Assembly (NCBI GenBank): GCA_027625915.1
Contig: JANTQA010000023.1
Location: 5,022,001-5,086,000, forward strand
DNA from: Anaeramoeba flamelloides
Taxonomy: Eukaryota > Metamonada > Anaeramoebidae
DNA: 64,000 nucleotides
Reading direction: 5' to 3'
This document shows, piece by piece, positions 29,716 to 42,295 of the stretch; the stretch's first letter is position 1; the number at the start of each line of letters is the position of its first letter. The translations under genes were made by a program, and so were the position numbers. The notes under the pieces were generated by a model that worked only from the letters and a program-made list of their open reading frames with translations, ran no database searches and was not told the origin of the DNA.

Positions 29716-32700
29716 AAGAAATAATAAAAAAAAAAAATAATATTGAGGAAAAAATGATTTGATCTACTTTCTAGCCTTTCTTAATTTGAACTTGTTTCTC
29801 TTGACTTATTCTCATTTCATTTCAGCTAATATGACTTCTTCTTCTTTTCAAATATTCTCATAAGATTTCAATTGTTTATTCGAAATGGAATCAAGACTTT
29901 ATGGTTGATTTGTAAAATAATCTAACATCTGAAATATCATAATTTCTTTATGAAAAATTTTAGACTTTGATAGAAATTGGCGTAAATTGAAGTGTTACCA
30001 GACAATTTGAGAAAATTGTTAAGAGTGTGAACTGAAATATATAGTCTCTTTATTGTTCAATTATAACTCAAGGAAATAAAACCTAAAATCTTAATATAAA
30101 ACGTTTATGATATATATTTTCTTCTTTTGGCCTGAGAATAAAATATTTTGTTAAAAGAATTTATTTTCAAATTTTCAGATACACACTCATACACATAATA
30201 ATAGAAATCAATTTTCTGTAATAAACCTTGGTTCTGGGAGCACTATTATCAAGTTATATAGAATTTTGAAACAATAGTAATGAAAAAAATTTTCAGCAAT
30301 ACTATTAACAAGAAAATTTATCTTTTATGAGCCATTTACAATCCAAAAAACATAAATTATCATTCAACCATTTTTTTAACTATTTTTGATGAGAAATAAT
30401 TAAAGAAATTTTTTTGGAACCCCCCTTTTTTTTAAATTACTCAGGTCTTAAAGGATAGATCCAAACATAAAGTATTAGACTCTACCACAGAGATATCTAA
30501 ACTTAAAATATGTTCTAAAGGAATGTAAATCATATTAGTTTTACATAAATTAAATATCACTAAAAATTCCATTCGAAAAATATTAAAAAAAGTTTATCTT
30601 TTCAATTACACAAGATACCATTTTTATATTTGTAAAAAAATTCTAAATATTTTGAAATAAATCTACATTTCTAGATATATTATGGGTTAACTACCAGTAA
30701 AAAGATTTAAAATTAAATTTATATCTTTTAAAAAATATGTATCGAAATGTAGATTATTTAATAAAAAAATGGATTTGTCTAAAAATGAAATAATTAAAAA
30801 ATTGATTATTTTTATAAATTATTATCCATTAATTGGAAACGAATTTGGACATATAACTCTTTTTATTAAAGGTTAATAAAATAATGTATCCAATTTGGGG
30901 TTTTTATTCCGATAATTATTTAATTTAACCTTGAAATTAAAAAATTGGAAAAATAGTTATTTCGAGGTTCTAAATAGTTGGTTGGGAAATTGAAAAAATC
31001 CTCATAATACTCAAAAATGGAAATTATTTGAATTTATTTAACAAATAAAAACCACCTTGAAAGGAAATATCCAAAGATTTTCTTTATTATTATTTAATAT
31101 ATCGGCTGTTAAAAGTTTCCAAGAAAATTTTTAATTGTATCCCCAAAAATGAAAATGTCAAAGTATTTTTAAAAGAGTAAAAATAATCCTATTTTTTTGT
31201 CTTTTTGTTTTTTTCAAAACAAAACTTACAAAAAAGATTAACTAGGGTTTAAAAAGTTAAATTTATTAAAAAAAAATGAAAATTAATATATAATTATAAA
31301 AATATAATTTAACAATGCATTTTTCTAAATTTCAATCTTTAACATTCATGAAAGTGTTTTTTTTTTTTTTTGTTATTATTTTTTGAATAATTTAAGAAAA
31401 ATTCTTATACAAAAGTGTATTTTTTTTAAAAAAATTGAGTCCATAACACATATAATTGATGTATCTATCTTTTTGTTCAATTTGATATAATCAAAGAAAC
31501 TTTTTTTTTAAAAATTACCAAAAAATATGAGATATTTTTTTTTTTTTTTTTTTTTACCAGATTTCCGAAGATTTTCCTAGGTTTTTCTTTACATGATGGA
31601 ACAAATACAAAAGATAAATTTAGATACAATTTTAACAACACCAATTAGTATTTAAGGAATGATACAAAATAAAAAAAAAAACTTTATGGGTTATTTTCAT
31701 ATTTTTTTCAAGAAATTATGTTCTTTTAAATAATCGAAATATTATTATTGTCTCTTATATCTTATAAAATTATTTTCAAAAAAGAAAAATATAAAGAATA
31801 ATTTTTATTAATGATTTCATTCATATTTATGTAAAAATTTTTTCTTCTCTTTTCTTTTTTTTTATTATAAATTATAGAAGAATAAAAATATTAAATTGCA
31901 TAGTTTTAATTTGAAAAGTCAAATTTTATCAAAGAAAATGGCTATGGGAAGTAAATTTCTTCTTTTTATACAATTAACGTGTACCATATTAAACTTCTGA
32001 TCATTTATATATCAATATCTTACTCCTTGGTCAAGTTCTGTAGAGTCTGTTATAAAACAAATAAATAGTGTGATGGTGGCGATTTTGAAACTTTCGGCAT
32101 AATTAACATGTAAAGAAACAGTCAAAAATTTTTAAAAAAAATATTTAATTAAGTTTTTGTATTTTTTTTTATTCTTTTAATATTTTATAGTTCTTGTTTT
32201 TCTTTCATTTTTTCTTCTCTTTGTTTAAAAAAATCCACTTGAATCTTTTCTGTTATAATCAAATAAAAATTATTTTATAAGTTATGATCTTGTATCCATT
32301 TTCACTCTGGAAAAAGCTCTAAATACAATTTGAGTTTATGGAGGTGCTATAGAGAGTCTATATTTAACATAATGAAAAAGAATAGAGTTAAATCACAGAT
32401 TTATCTCATTTTTTTAAATTATGGAAAAGATAACATCATATTTTTTTTTTTCTTTTTGTTTAGAAAATATATTGATTTTCTAATCAAAATAAAAATTAAA
32501 AAAAACCTAACAAAAAATGTCTTCAGGTTACTTTCTTTTCCATGATTCAACAGAATGGAGAAAAATCTTTGATTTTACCAAATTTTTTTAAATTCTGGAC
32601 AAGGTAACAACATTTTTTTCTTTATTTTAAGAAATAAACCCAAATTTAATGAAATTTTCTTTTGATTTCTTTAATTAAAAAAAAAACATCCGCCAAACAC

Positions 32701-33784
32701 CATCAAGCGCCATCGAGTGCCTAGGTTTTCTTGAGGTTTTCTTTTTTATCTGTAAAGTGTTCTAGGTTTTTATTGAGATTTTCTATTTTATTTGTAAAAT
32801 CTATTGATTTTCGTTAGGTTTTTTTGATTTTTCAATTTATTTGGAAAATCGATAGATTTTTGTTAGGTTTTTTTACTTTTTGAAATAAACCGAAAATTTA
32901 TTAAAATTTTCTGTTTATTTCAAAAAGTAAAAAAAAAAAAACCTAGAACACTTCACAAATAAAATAGAAAACCTCAAAAAAACCTAGAACACTTCACAAA
33001 TATATAGAAAACTCAAAAAAACCTATCGAAAATCTATCGATTTTACAAATAAATAGAAAACTCAAGAAAACCTAAAGGCGGTTTTTTTTACTTTGAGAAA
33101 TAAAACAAAAATTAAATAAATTTTCTTTTTATTTCTCAAATTAAAAAACAACTAACCACAAATAGGAGGTTAATTGGTTGAATCACATTCAGTTCACTAC
33201 AAATACAAAAAATGAATCACTATTTTTATTTTTTTTAAATAAGTTTTTTTCGAGCAACTCCCTTCAAACACTTTCAAGATTATTTAAAGACTTTCTTAAC
33301 TATGGAAATAAAATCTTATTAATTTTTTTAATTTAAAGTTTCAATCTTTCTAAAATGAAATTTGAAATCGTTAATTATTAAAATCTTTAAAAAAAAAAAA
33401 GATGCAAAGTCTTATATGAAATAATACTATTTACCTGAAGTGCAAATTAAAAACATCAAAAATTAACATTTTTTTTTCGAATAAAAGTAAATAAAACTTT
33501 ATGATAGTCTGGAACAATTTGTTGTATACTTTTCAATTTTTTTTTCTGATTTATTGTTCACAATTAAATCGAAAAAAATTATGAAAAAATGTAATATTTT
33601 TTGTAGTATCTAATTGTTTTTGCACAACTGCAAAATAAAAATGAAAAAAGTGAACAAATATGCTACCTTAAATAAAACTTCAATGGCAATTATTATTTTT
33701 TGAAATAATTGTCAAAAAAAAAAAAAATAATAATAAGAATGGAATAATAATAATTTTTAATGATTTGAATGAAAACAAATTGTG
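29716..33784. other. gene-free interval between the kelch and PAS genes
   Basis: This 4 kb is upstream of the kelch gene and downstream of the PAS gene. Nothing coding was recognised. It contains many poly-A/T runs (for example T-rich at 31536-31555) and a hairpin-module cluster at 32560-33150. The kelch promoter should lie just right of 29715. Confidence 0.5.
32560..33150. repeat. cluster of TTAGG/CCTAA hairpin modules, second locus
   Basis: Includes a hairpin at about 32868-32940 with 32-bp arms differing at one position, others near 32615-32685 and 33084-33148, repeated AAATCTATTGATTTTC / TCGATAGATTTTTG blocks, three copies of ACCTAGAACACTTCACAAAT-type sequence, and a short CGCCATCGAGTGCCTAGG motif at 32709-32726. 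Confidence 0.8.
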
Positions 33785-35397
33785 TTAATCCAAATCTAGA
33801 ACTTTACTTAATTGCAATGACAGTTGTTTTATATTTGAATCTTCATCAAAATCCTTTGTTTCGTTATTTAATTGTTGGACAGATTCGATTACTGACTTTC
33901 TGTTTTTTTTCAATTTTAAGCTTTTTTGGAACAAATTATACTTTAATTTTTTTTCTGACTGCACTTGCTCAAGCATTCTATTTAAAAGAAGATTCAACTT
34001 TTCCAAATTTTTTTTGTGTTTTGTTCTTGTGTCTCTTAATTCTTCCGAAAGTACTTTACACTGCTCGTTTTTTTCTTGGAATAATTTGTTGTGCAGTTCA
34101 AAAATTTGATCTAATTCCAAATTGATTTGCTCTTGGATTGAAGATTCCATTTGATCATCGTTTTTAACTTTTTTTCTAATTTCTTCAATAATTTCACAAA
34201 TAGTATCAGTGTTTTCATCGATTGTCGATTTGTTGACCTGCTTTTCCATTTCCTTTTCCTCCTCTTTTTCTTCTTCTTCTTCTTCTTCTTCTTCTTCTTT
34301 TTCTTTTAATTGTTCCTTTTGTTGATCGGGTGACATTGGTGTAAAAATGATCTGTAATAATTCATGTTTAACAACCTCAACCTCTGTGATTTTCGGTATT
34401 TTAGAATTGTTTTAAAGTTGTTTTACAAAATTATGACAAAAATGGTTCTAAGAAAGCACAGAAATATAGTTCGTAAAAACCATTTTTCAAATACTCTTTA
34501 AAAAGTTTTTGTCACAGTTTTGTACTATTACATTAACAAAATGAACAGATGAATATTTCATCTCGAGATCTTTGCCAAGACAATAAAATAAAAAAAAAAA
34601 AAAAAAACGGAAAAATATTACTTGAAATTGATAAAACAACCCACCCATTTGATCCCTCTGGAATAGAGTATTGTAAGATCAGTTGTGTTGGATCAGTTTT
34701 AGAGCTGTCAACATTTCCAATAAAAAAGAAATTATTTTTGTGTTTTTGTTTTTTAATTTGAATTGATAAAAAAATTATTGAAAATATTTGTTAATTGTAA
34801 AATAAATTAAAACAATTTGTCATTATATTTCTTTGAGTCATTTCAGTTTCAATAAAAGTTGTTGTATCAAAAATCGAAAATGTCTCGAAATTGAAGGGGA
34901 AATAATTTTTAAAGCGTATTGTTTTGAAAAGAAAAAAAAGTTGTTAATTTGTTTAACATCTACAAGACATTTTGGAAAAAGTTAAACCAAAGGGAAATTA
35001 TTAAATTTATATTGAAAACAAAAAGTTAATTTGTTTTTTTTTGAAGTGAAAACAATGGCGAATTTTGTTTTGTTTTTTTTTAATTATTATCGTTTTTTTG
35101 TTTTTTTTTTGAGAAAGATAAAAAAATTTTTTACAAGGCACAACGAAGATTTGTCAAAAGATAGGGAATGGTGTCTTCACTTAAATGCGACTGTTTTGTT
35201 GGTAAAAGATCTTGGATTGTATATTGATAAATTTGCTTTGCGTTTTTTAATTCCGTAAGTTCTTGTAGCGATTCATTGGCTAGAACCCAACATAGATTTT
35301 GATCTAACACAATAATTGGTAATTTTTTTTTTTTCACTATTTTAAGGTATCTTTTAATTGACTTTCGCGAAATAGGAGACGGTACACGATTACCCAT
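33785..35397 (-). CDS. PAS-domain protein with C-terminal coiled coil, three exons
   Basis: Exons 35397-35135, 34704-34622 and 34383-33785 encode 314 residues. Introns of 430 and 238 bp have GT donors (GTAAAA, GTAATA) and CAG acceptors (TTGACAG, ATCACAG), and phases agree at both joins (2+1, 1+2). The spliced N-terminal half reads like a PAS fold: LPIIVLDQNLCWVLANESLQ (about residues 27-46), a helix, then DLLPTKQSHLS, and the closing strands GWVVLSISKVEVVKHELLQI and IFTPMS (to about 134) that exist only after splicing. A poly-Glu stretch follows, then a long coiled coil (about 165-300) ending KVLDLD. PAS domains sense small ligands or bind partners and the coil suggests dimerisation; no catalytic domain is present. 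The first in-frame ATG is 35397; an upstream GTG is ignored. Antisense open frames over exon 3 are not genes. Confidence 0.8.
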
Positions 35398-36619
35398 CAC
35401 AATTTTGATATGAAAATTTGAATAAAAATGAATAAAAATGAAAAAACTTGTTGATATTCGCTTTTTGTGGGTTTTGAGTTACCTTTTTTCTTTGCAACTT
35501 AAAGTGAGGAACGTAACCATACGATAACTACAAGATACGTTCTTTACTTGTTTGGATCAAAAGTTTTCATAATGAAATAATTATTTAGAATTTGAGATAT
35601 TTTTTTATTGGATTTCTAAACAAATTTTGACAATGCTTTTGGTTTTGGCACTTAAAATAAGATTTAAATACTGTTTCCACTTTGTAATTCGAAAAACAAT
35701 TCTGAAATCTAAAGTAGAGGACTAAATTTTCTTTAATTCCAATTTTGGACTCTTTGACATAAACCCAGCAAATAGCGACTAAATAGTAAAACACTGAACC
35801 CTATAACCAACCCAAATCCCAAACTTTTACTGACATAAAACCAAAAGAGTCAAAAAAAATCTTTATTTATTGAATTTATTGCTATTTTTGAATATTGAAT
35901 GATAATAAATCTTTAATTTGGTAAAGAGAGAATTTTGATAGTTTGTAAATTAATGCTATTGGAATCAAATAGTACTTTTTACCTCTTCTAAGAATAGTTA
36001 TTAGAAGTATTTTCAACTTGTTTTGGTTTTCTACAAGAAAAACAGAAAAGAAAAAAAAGATTCCTATTGAAATTAAGCGAAGAAATAAAAAAAAACTACA
36101 GTAATCAAAATAATGCGTACACAACTACTATAATCCGTGTTTCAAAATATTATCCGTGCTTTTTTTTATTCTTGTACCAATGTAACATCCAATCTACTAC
36201 CAAATAGTATACCTGAGCCCAAATCAATTTTGAAAGTAAAGGCCTGGTTATTTTCAGTAAAATTTAAATTATTCATGCAAATAGTTGAAAATTTTCCATA
36301 ATATTCTCAATTTTTTAGAAATTTTTTGTTTTTTTTATTATTCAAATTTTTCTTAAAATTTACTCTATTTTTTGAGAGAAATTTTGCAATTTGATCCTTC
36401 ATTTTTAGAATTTCTTTTTAAATAATAGAACTTTAAGAAACCATTACCATATATTTTTAGGCTTTATTATTGGTTTCTTTGATTGGTTAATGTATAGGTT
36501 TTCTATAACAAAAAAACACACTTTTTATTTTGAAACACACATTAAATTTTTTGGCACGCTTTATTTTGACTACAGTAAAGAATTCTAAAAAATCGATTTT
36601 AAAAAAAAAACTCTTAAAG

Positions 36620-36925
36620 TTATTGGATCAAGGTGAAGTTATATGTGTTTAGGTTATTAGAAATTATTTGGACTGGTCTTCCTTTTTCTTGATATTATGT
36701 TGAGTAATATTAATAAAAAAGTTTTCAATCATAATATCATTATTTCTTTTCTTTTTTTTTTTCATCAGTAATTTATATCTTCTTTGGTATTGTATTGAAG
36801 TCAAATTTTTTAATTTATTTGAAGTACTTTTTTCGTTGTTTCCTAGTTTTTCTAAAATTTCTTTATGGTCCCAGTCCAAAAGTCCTACATCATCAATTTT
36901 TCTTTTGCAGTATAAGCATCTTTTT
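36620..36925 (-). pseudogene. degenerate coding repeat C, copy 1
   Basis: A minus-strand frame reads KIDDVGLLDWDHKEILEKLG and later IMIENFFINITQHNIKKK. The DNA matches 63330-63650 (shared AGTTATTGGATC, AGATTATTTGG and motifs around NITQH) and more weakly 59520-59800. The protein family and element class are unknown. The copy is short and looks decayed. Confidence 0.5.
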
Positions 36926-37065
36926 TATTATTTTACTTTATTCAATCAATATACATATATCTTTTTACACTGTTTTTGAATAATTTTTGTTTCAATAGAG
37001 CTGATGATGGTTTACAGTTTAGTCATAACTTTCTTTTACTAAATATGTCTGAAAATTGAATTATT

Positions 37066-37160
37066 TTGATAAATTTTGGAGTGAGACAACATCAAAATGT
37101 ATTGGAATATTTGTTGAAATTTAACTAACAATTGATGATCGATCAAATGATAAGAGATCA
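37066..37160 (+). repeat. terminal-repeat motif G, left inward-facing copy
   Basis: Shares TGTATTGG, TTGTTGAAATTT and GATCGATCAAATGAT with the copies at 17440 and (inverted) 41326-41410. Together with the latter it could bound a 4.3 kb element. Confidence 0.6.
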
Positions 37161-39774
37161 AAAAGGTTCAATAATATGAACTAATTTTATTTAAGTTTTA
37201 TATTTAACAACTAAACATTAACAGCTTATCAATTTTTGATAAAAATATATAGATCTAACAAAATAGATTATCTTCCTTAGAAAATGAGAAAATTAAAAAA
37301 AAAAAACAATTTTATAAAAAAAAAAGAAATGATGGAATTCTTAATTAAAAATAGGATGATGATTTAATCTTATTAAAAAAATATTTTTGTAATAAAACTG
37401 TTTATTGAAATCAAAAAAAAAATACTTAAAAATAGTCTATATTAGAATTGTTTTTCGAAAAAAAAAAAAAAAATGGAAAATAAAATAGTGTCCCAAAAGA
37501 CTTTTAACAATTTAAAATCCAAACAATAGAATTTAATGGAACTTATCTGTTTTTCATTTTTCTTTTTTGAAAAAAAATATTTTTTTTTAATATTTGTTTT
37601 TTACTTATAACAATGAATTTATTGTCTGTTTTCTTCTCAATTTTCTCTATATTTGAATTATCACTTCAGAATATGAATTTAATTTTTCAATTGTATTAAA
37701 TATAAGTTGAATTTTCAACTGATCTACAATAATCAATTTAGTTGAACAAATTTTTGTTAAAATTTCAAAGGGTAAAAGCAATATAAACTATAAATTCGAT
37801 GTTTAATGAAAATTTCTTGTTAATATAAAACGTTATTTTTTACAGAACTTCTTTAATTTGTTGTTTATGATGAATAATTTATTAATACAATTACCCTTAT
37901 TTGTTTTTTCAAAGATTACAAAAGATAAAAAAAAAAAAAAATATTAAAAATAATCTAAATTGTTATAATATCTAAATAAATTAAAATAAGAATTTTGGAA
38001 ATAGGAAAATTAATTTTGAATTCCTATTATAAACCTAAAATATTAAGAATAATAACTCCAATCATCAAATAAAAAATTACCTAAAAATAAATACAAACAA
38101 ACTTCTTTGGATAAAAAAAAAGAGTTTTATCATAAAGATTTTTAAAAACTTTTTTTTTTCTTCTTAAAATTAACTTTTTTAAATTCTAATTTTTTCTATG
38201 AATAATCACGAAATTAATGATTTCATGATTAAATTACCTTTAAAGAACATTGAGGGAAAAAATTAGAATGCAATTTACTTCAGTAACAATAATAATACGA
38301 CCCTTTTGACTTTTAAGCAAATAAAAAAATTCACTGATTTTTATGCTACAAAAACATCTCCAATTAAGGCATATTTTTTGGCATTTTTTTTAACAAATTA
38401 TTTTCTTAGAATTCTAATTTTATGACTTAATTTGTGATTTTTTTGTGCCTTAAATTTGGTTAAATGTTGTGCCTTAAAAGTGGAACTGGCTATAAAACTT
38501 ATTATAATCCAAAAATCTATTTTTGATGATAATTAGTTATGTTTGAATGAATTTATAAATATTTTTTTTTCTAAATAATTCAGTAAAAAGTAGATTTTTT
38601 ACTTGAATGAAATATTATTAAAATAGAAATTATACTAATATCAAAATAAAAATAAAATAAATCTCATTTAGAACCCCCCCCCCCCCTAAAAAATTAAAAA
38701 ATAATAAATCCACTTTTGAAGATTTATGGGGGATTTCAAACTAATTCTTTTAACAATTTAAGAATTTTATAAAAGTTTTTTAACAATTATAAGGGATTAA
38801 AGATAAAGATAAATATAAAAATTAGGAAATAATTTCTCAATAATTGCTATAAAAATGCGTTTTTTAGAAATTATTTTTGCTAATAATAATAATAAACTCA
38901 AAAACATAATAAAAATTTTGACGAAAATACCTGAATATATATAAAACTATAATAGAAAAAAATAAAGAGAGTAGTAATGGAAAAAAAAGAAGAGAAAGAA
39001 AATGAGAGGAACATCAAAGGGGTGGGTATGGTGTTTTATGACTTTGCAATGGATCATACTTAAAGACCATTATAAAGATTCCTAGGAGATTCATAAAATT
39101 CATCTTTATCATCAATAAACATGATAGAGATACTACCTTTACAGTCAGTTCCACTTTTAATGCACAAACATTCAACAAAATTTAAGGCACAATAAAAATC
39201 CCAAATTATGGAACACAATTCAGATTCTAGTAAAATAATTTGTTGAAAAAAAAAATTCGGAAAAAATATTCCTTAATTTGAGATTTTTTTATTGCCTTAA
39301 ATTTCGTTGAAAGTTAAAAACTAAAAAGTGAAACTGACTTTAATTTTTCTCACTTTGACGATTTTTATTTTTATTCTTTTTGAAATATATTTTTTGATCG
39401 ATGATTTCAACTCATTTCTATGTATTATAAAAATAATTGCAATTATTGGGGAAAAATTAGCCCACATTCCCAAGAATAATTCATAAAAATTAAGAAAAAA
39501 TTAACAAAGACCGGATTTAAATCAATAAAAGAGCTTTAAACCCAATCAAAATTGTAACGTATGATTTTAAAACAGTTATCAAATAAATTAAAAATTTCCA
39601 AGAAAAAAAAAATTGAAAATAGGAATTTGGTAAGAGAAAACATCATGTGTTAAAAAGAAATCGAAATAAATTTGAGAAAAATAAATAATAAATAGTTATG
39701 AAAAGGAAACACTAAGAATACTTAAAAAATTATTAGATATAATAACAATAAAAATAAACTCCTGCTTATCCATT

Positions 39775-39850
39775 ATTTTTTTTTAAGAGATAAAGAAGAA
39801 AATTTTATCAATTTACTTTTAGTTTCTCAAATTAAAAAAAAAACTAACAA
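39775..39850. repeat. single hairpin module
   Basis: TTTAAGAGATAAA and the mirrored TTTAGTTTCTCAAATT flank GAAAATTTTATCAATTTAC, ending in AAAAAACTAAC. This is a diverged member of the TTAGG/CCTAA hairpin family. Confidence 0.5.
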
Positions 39851-41325
39851 CAAAAAATATTTCAAATCGAAGTACTCAACTTTCATTGTAAACAAATAGG
39901 AACTATTACAAATTATCTAAACATATATTATTCTGTTCATCATAAGAATAAAAACAATACAAAATATCATAATCTATCTCAAAATCATTCAAACTTTATT
40001 ATAATTGAAGTTACCACTCTCTTCTGTGCGAGGCTAAAAAAATGATAAAAAATAGCAAAATTACAAAGATAATTTAACTGTCTTAGATGTTAGATCAAGT
40101 CTTGCCACTTACTTATTCTTTCAATTTTAGCTATTTTCAACAAGTAAATTGTTATTTTTTCTTAACTAAAATAACTTTTTTGGATGATGGTGGGAGTTTC
40201 GAATTTATTAAAACTAGAAGAGTTCTGAAATAAATCAAATTGTTTACTTTTATGTAGATCAAGTATAACATCTTATATAAATTTTCAAAAAAAGTGAAAA
40301 TTAAAAGAGTTTTTTATTCATCTGACTCATCCAATTGGAATTTTTTTCAAAGAATAATAATAAAAAATATCAGTTGAAAATTTTAAGATCAAATTGATCA
40401 ATTTGTTTTAGTTTGGTAATTTAAAGACAATTTTGGGATATTCTATACTAAGTGAAAATTTTTCAATATTATTAAAAAAAAATTGGTATATATTTTAACA
40501 TTTTTTAATTAATTTATTTTATACTCAAAAAAATTGTAGATATATATATTTGTTTTGCATTTTATTTTAATATTATATGAATTATTTGTTTCAATAACCA
40601 GATTCAAATAACAACTCTTGCAATTTTGTTGATTTCTCAAAAATAAGCCGATTATAATTCTCTCTAGGTTACCTTAAAAATATCAACCATCTTGAATTAT
40701 AATCTGTATATTTTTTCGAATTCACTGAAAAAACACCAGATATCAAGAATACAGCCTTTTTAGATGACCTATAACCTTCTGAAAGGAATTAAAAACTATT
40801 GGTAGTCAAAAATTAGTTAAAATTAGCAAAAATAAAAACATATAATATCTTAATATATTCAAAAAAATTGATCTGTTATTTATGTTTTTATTCCTAAAGG
40901 ATAAAGATAATTATGATTTTTGATTGAAATTTCTAAACAAAAATATAGAAATTAAAGCTCTCAATAAAATCAATCCCCCTCCTTCAAAAAAAATAACAAA
41001 AAAAATATTCAAAATATTTAAAATTTCACTCAAAATTTTCATTTTTTTAACACATATAAAAGTATTGAATATAAATTTAAATCTTAAAATTTGGGTCCAG
41101 TTAAAACAGTTACAATAATCACAATAATACAATTTCATTCACTTTGAAAATAATTTTGATTTTACAAACTAATTTCATTTTTTGTCTTTTATTTTTTATT
41201 TTAATTTCTTTTTTTTAGGTTACCTAATCTATTTGGGTAGATCATTAAAACTTTTTTCTAAGATCTATTTAAAATTGAGTTTGTTGAATTTCAAGAACTA
41301 TAATACAATTAATGAATGTCATCTA

Positions 41326-41410
41326 CTCATTTGATCGATCAACAATTGTTGGTGAAATTTCAATATTTTTACCAATACAATTGTTGTTTACCCCGGTTTC
41401 ATCTTTAAGG
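41326..41410 (-). repeat. terminal-repeat motif G, right inward-facing copy
   Basis: The reverse complement reads GTATTGGTAAAAATATTG then AAATTTCACCAACAATTGTT and GATCGATCAAATGA. It is nearly identical to the 17440 copy in the core and is inverted relative to the 37066 copy. Confidence 0.65.
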
Positions 41411-42295
41411 ACACATTAGATTTTTTTTTTTTCCTTTTATTTTATATTTTTTATTTGGATAAGAATGAGTACATCTAAAAATATTAATACTGGGTAGTTT
41501 TAACCTGACTTTATATTACATATGGAAAAATACTAAATAAATTAAGATTTTTTTCGTATATTTTTGATTTTCGGTATGTAACAAATTTTCTGATGGGGTT
41601 TCGTTCTTTTCAAAAACTGTGACCAAAAAGTTTTCTAAAGTATCTTTAAATTCACAAGTAAACAATACTTAAATATTTTTTAGAATTCGTTCCAAGAAAA
41701 AACACTGTGCGACTATTTTTCGTTCTCTTTTTAAAAATTTGTATACCTTTTAGAATTAAAACAAGAAAAAACTATTAATTTTTTTGAAAAACTCTTTAAA
41801 AATTCACTTAAACAACTAAATAATTATCAACTTTTCACATCTCATGAAATTGACACTAAGTGTTAATGTATAACACAAAAGTTGTCAAATAAATTATTTT
41901 CAAAATGAACCATAACCTGTCAGGTATTTTTTGTCATATTTCTTGTAATTTTCATCAAAGTATCTTTATCAACATCCCAAATAACCTAAATTTATATACA
42001 GATTATATTATTTTATCAAAAAACATTAGCAATAACAATTTGATGATAAATGAAGGGCTTTTCAAAGTATATAAATTCTAAGATTTCAAAAGCAAAAAAA
42101 AAGGAAAATAAAACTGAAAAAAATTATTTGGATGTTGACAAAAAAAGACAAATTGTAAACAACCAATTGTTTACACTCTGTGAAAGGTATTTGAGGAAGT
42201 CCTATTTGTAATCACTCGCCTTCATTTTTTCATTTTTCTGTTTTTTTTTTTAATTTCTTCCTTTTTAAAAAAATTAAAAAACTGTTACTACTTTA

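Larger units (their letters stand above)
35398..42295. other. gene-poor interval of 6.9 kb
   Basis: No intact gene was recognised. It contains one copy of degenerate coding repeat C (36620-36925), two opposed copies of terminal motif G 4.2 kb apart (37066-37160 and 41326-41410), a C14 run near 38672-38686, and a single hairpin module near 39775-39850. The DNA between the two motif-G copies shows no transposase-like frame. Confidence 0.45.

Noticed and set aside
32330-32545. Plus-strand 71-codon frame
   Set aside because: Falls at the edge of the hairpin-module cluster and is not protein-like.
33769-34125. Plus-strand hydrophobic frame
   Set aside because: Antisense shadow of the coiled-coil exon of the PAS gene.
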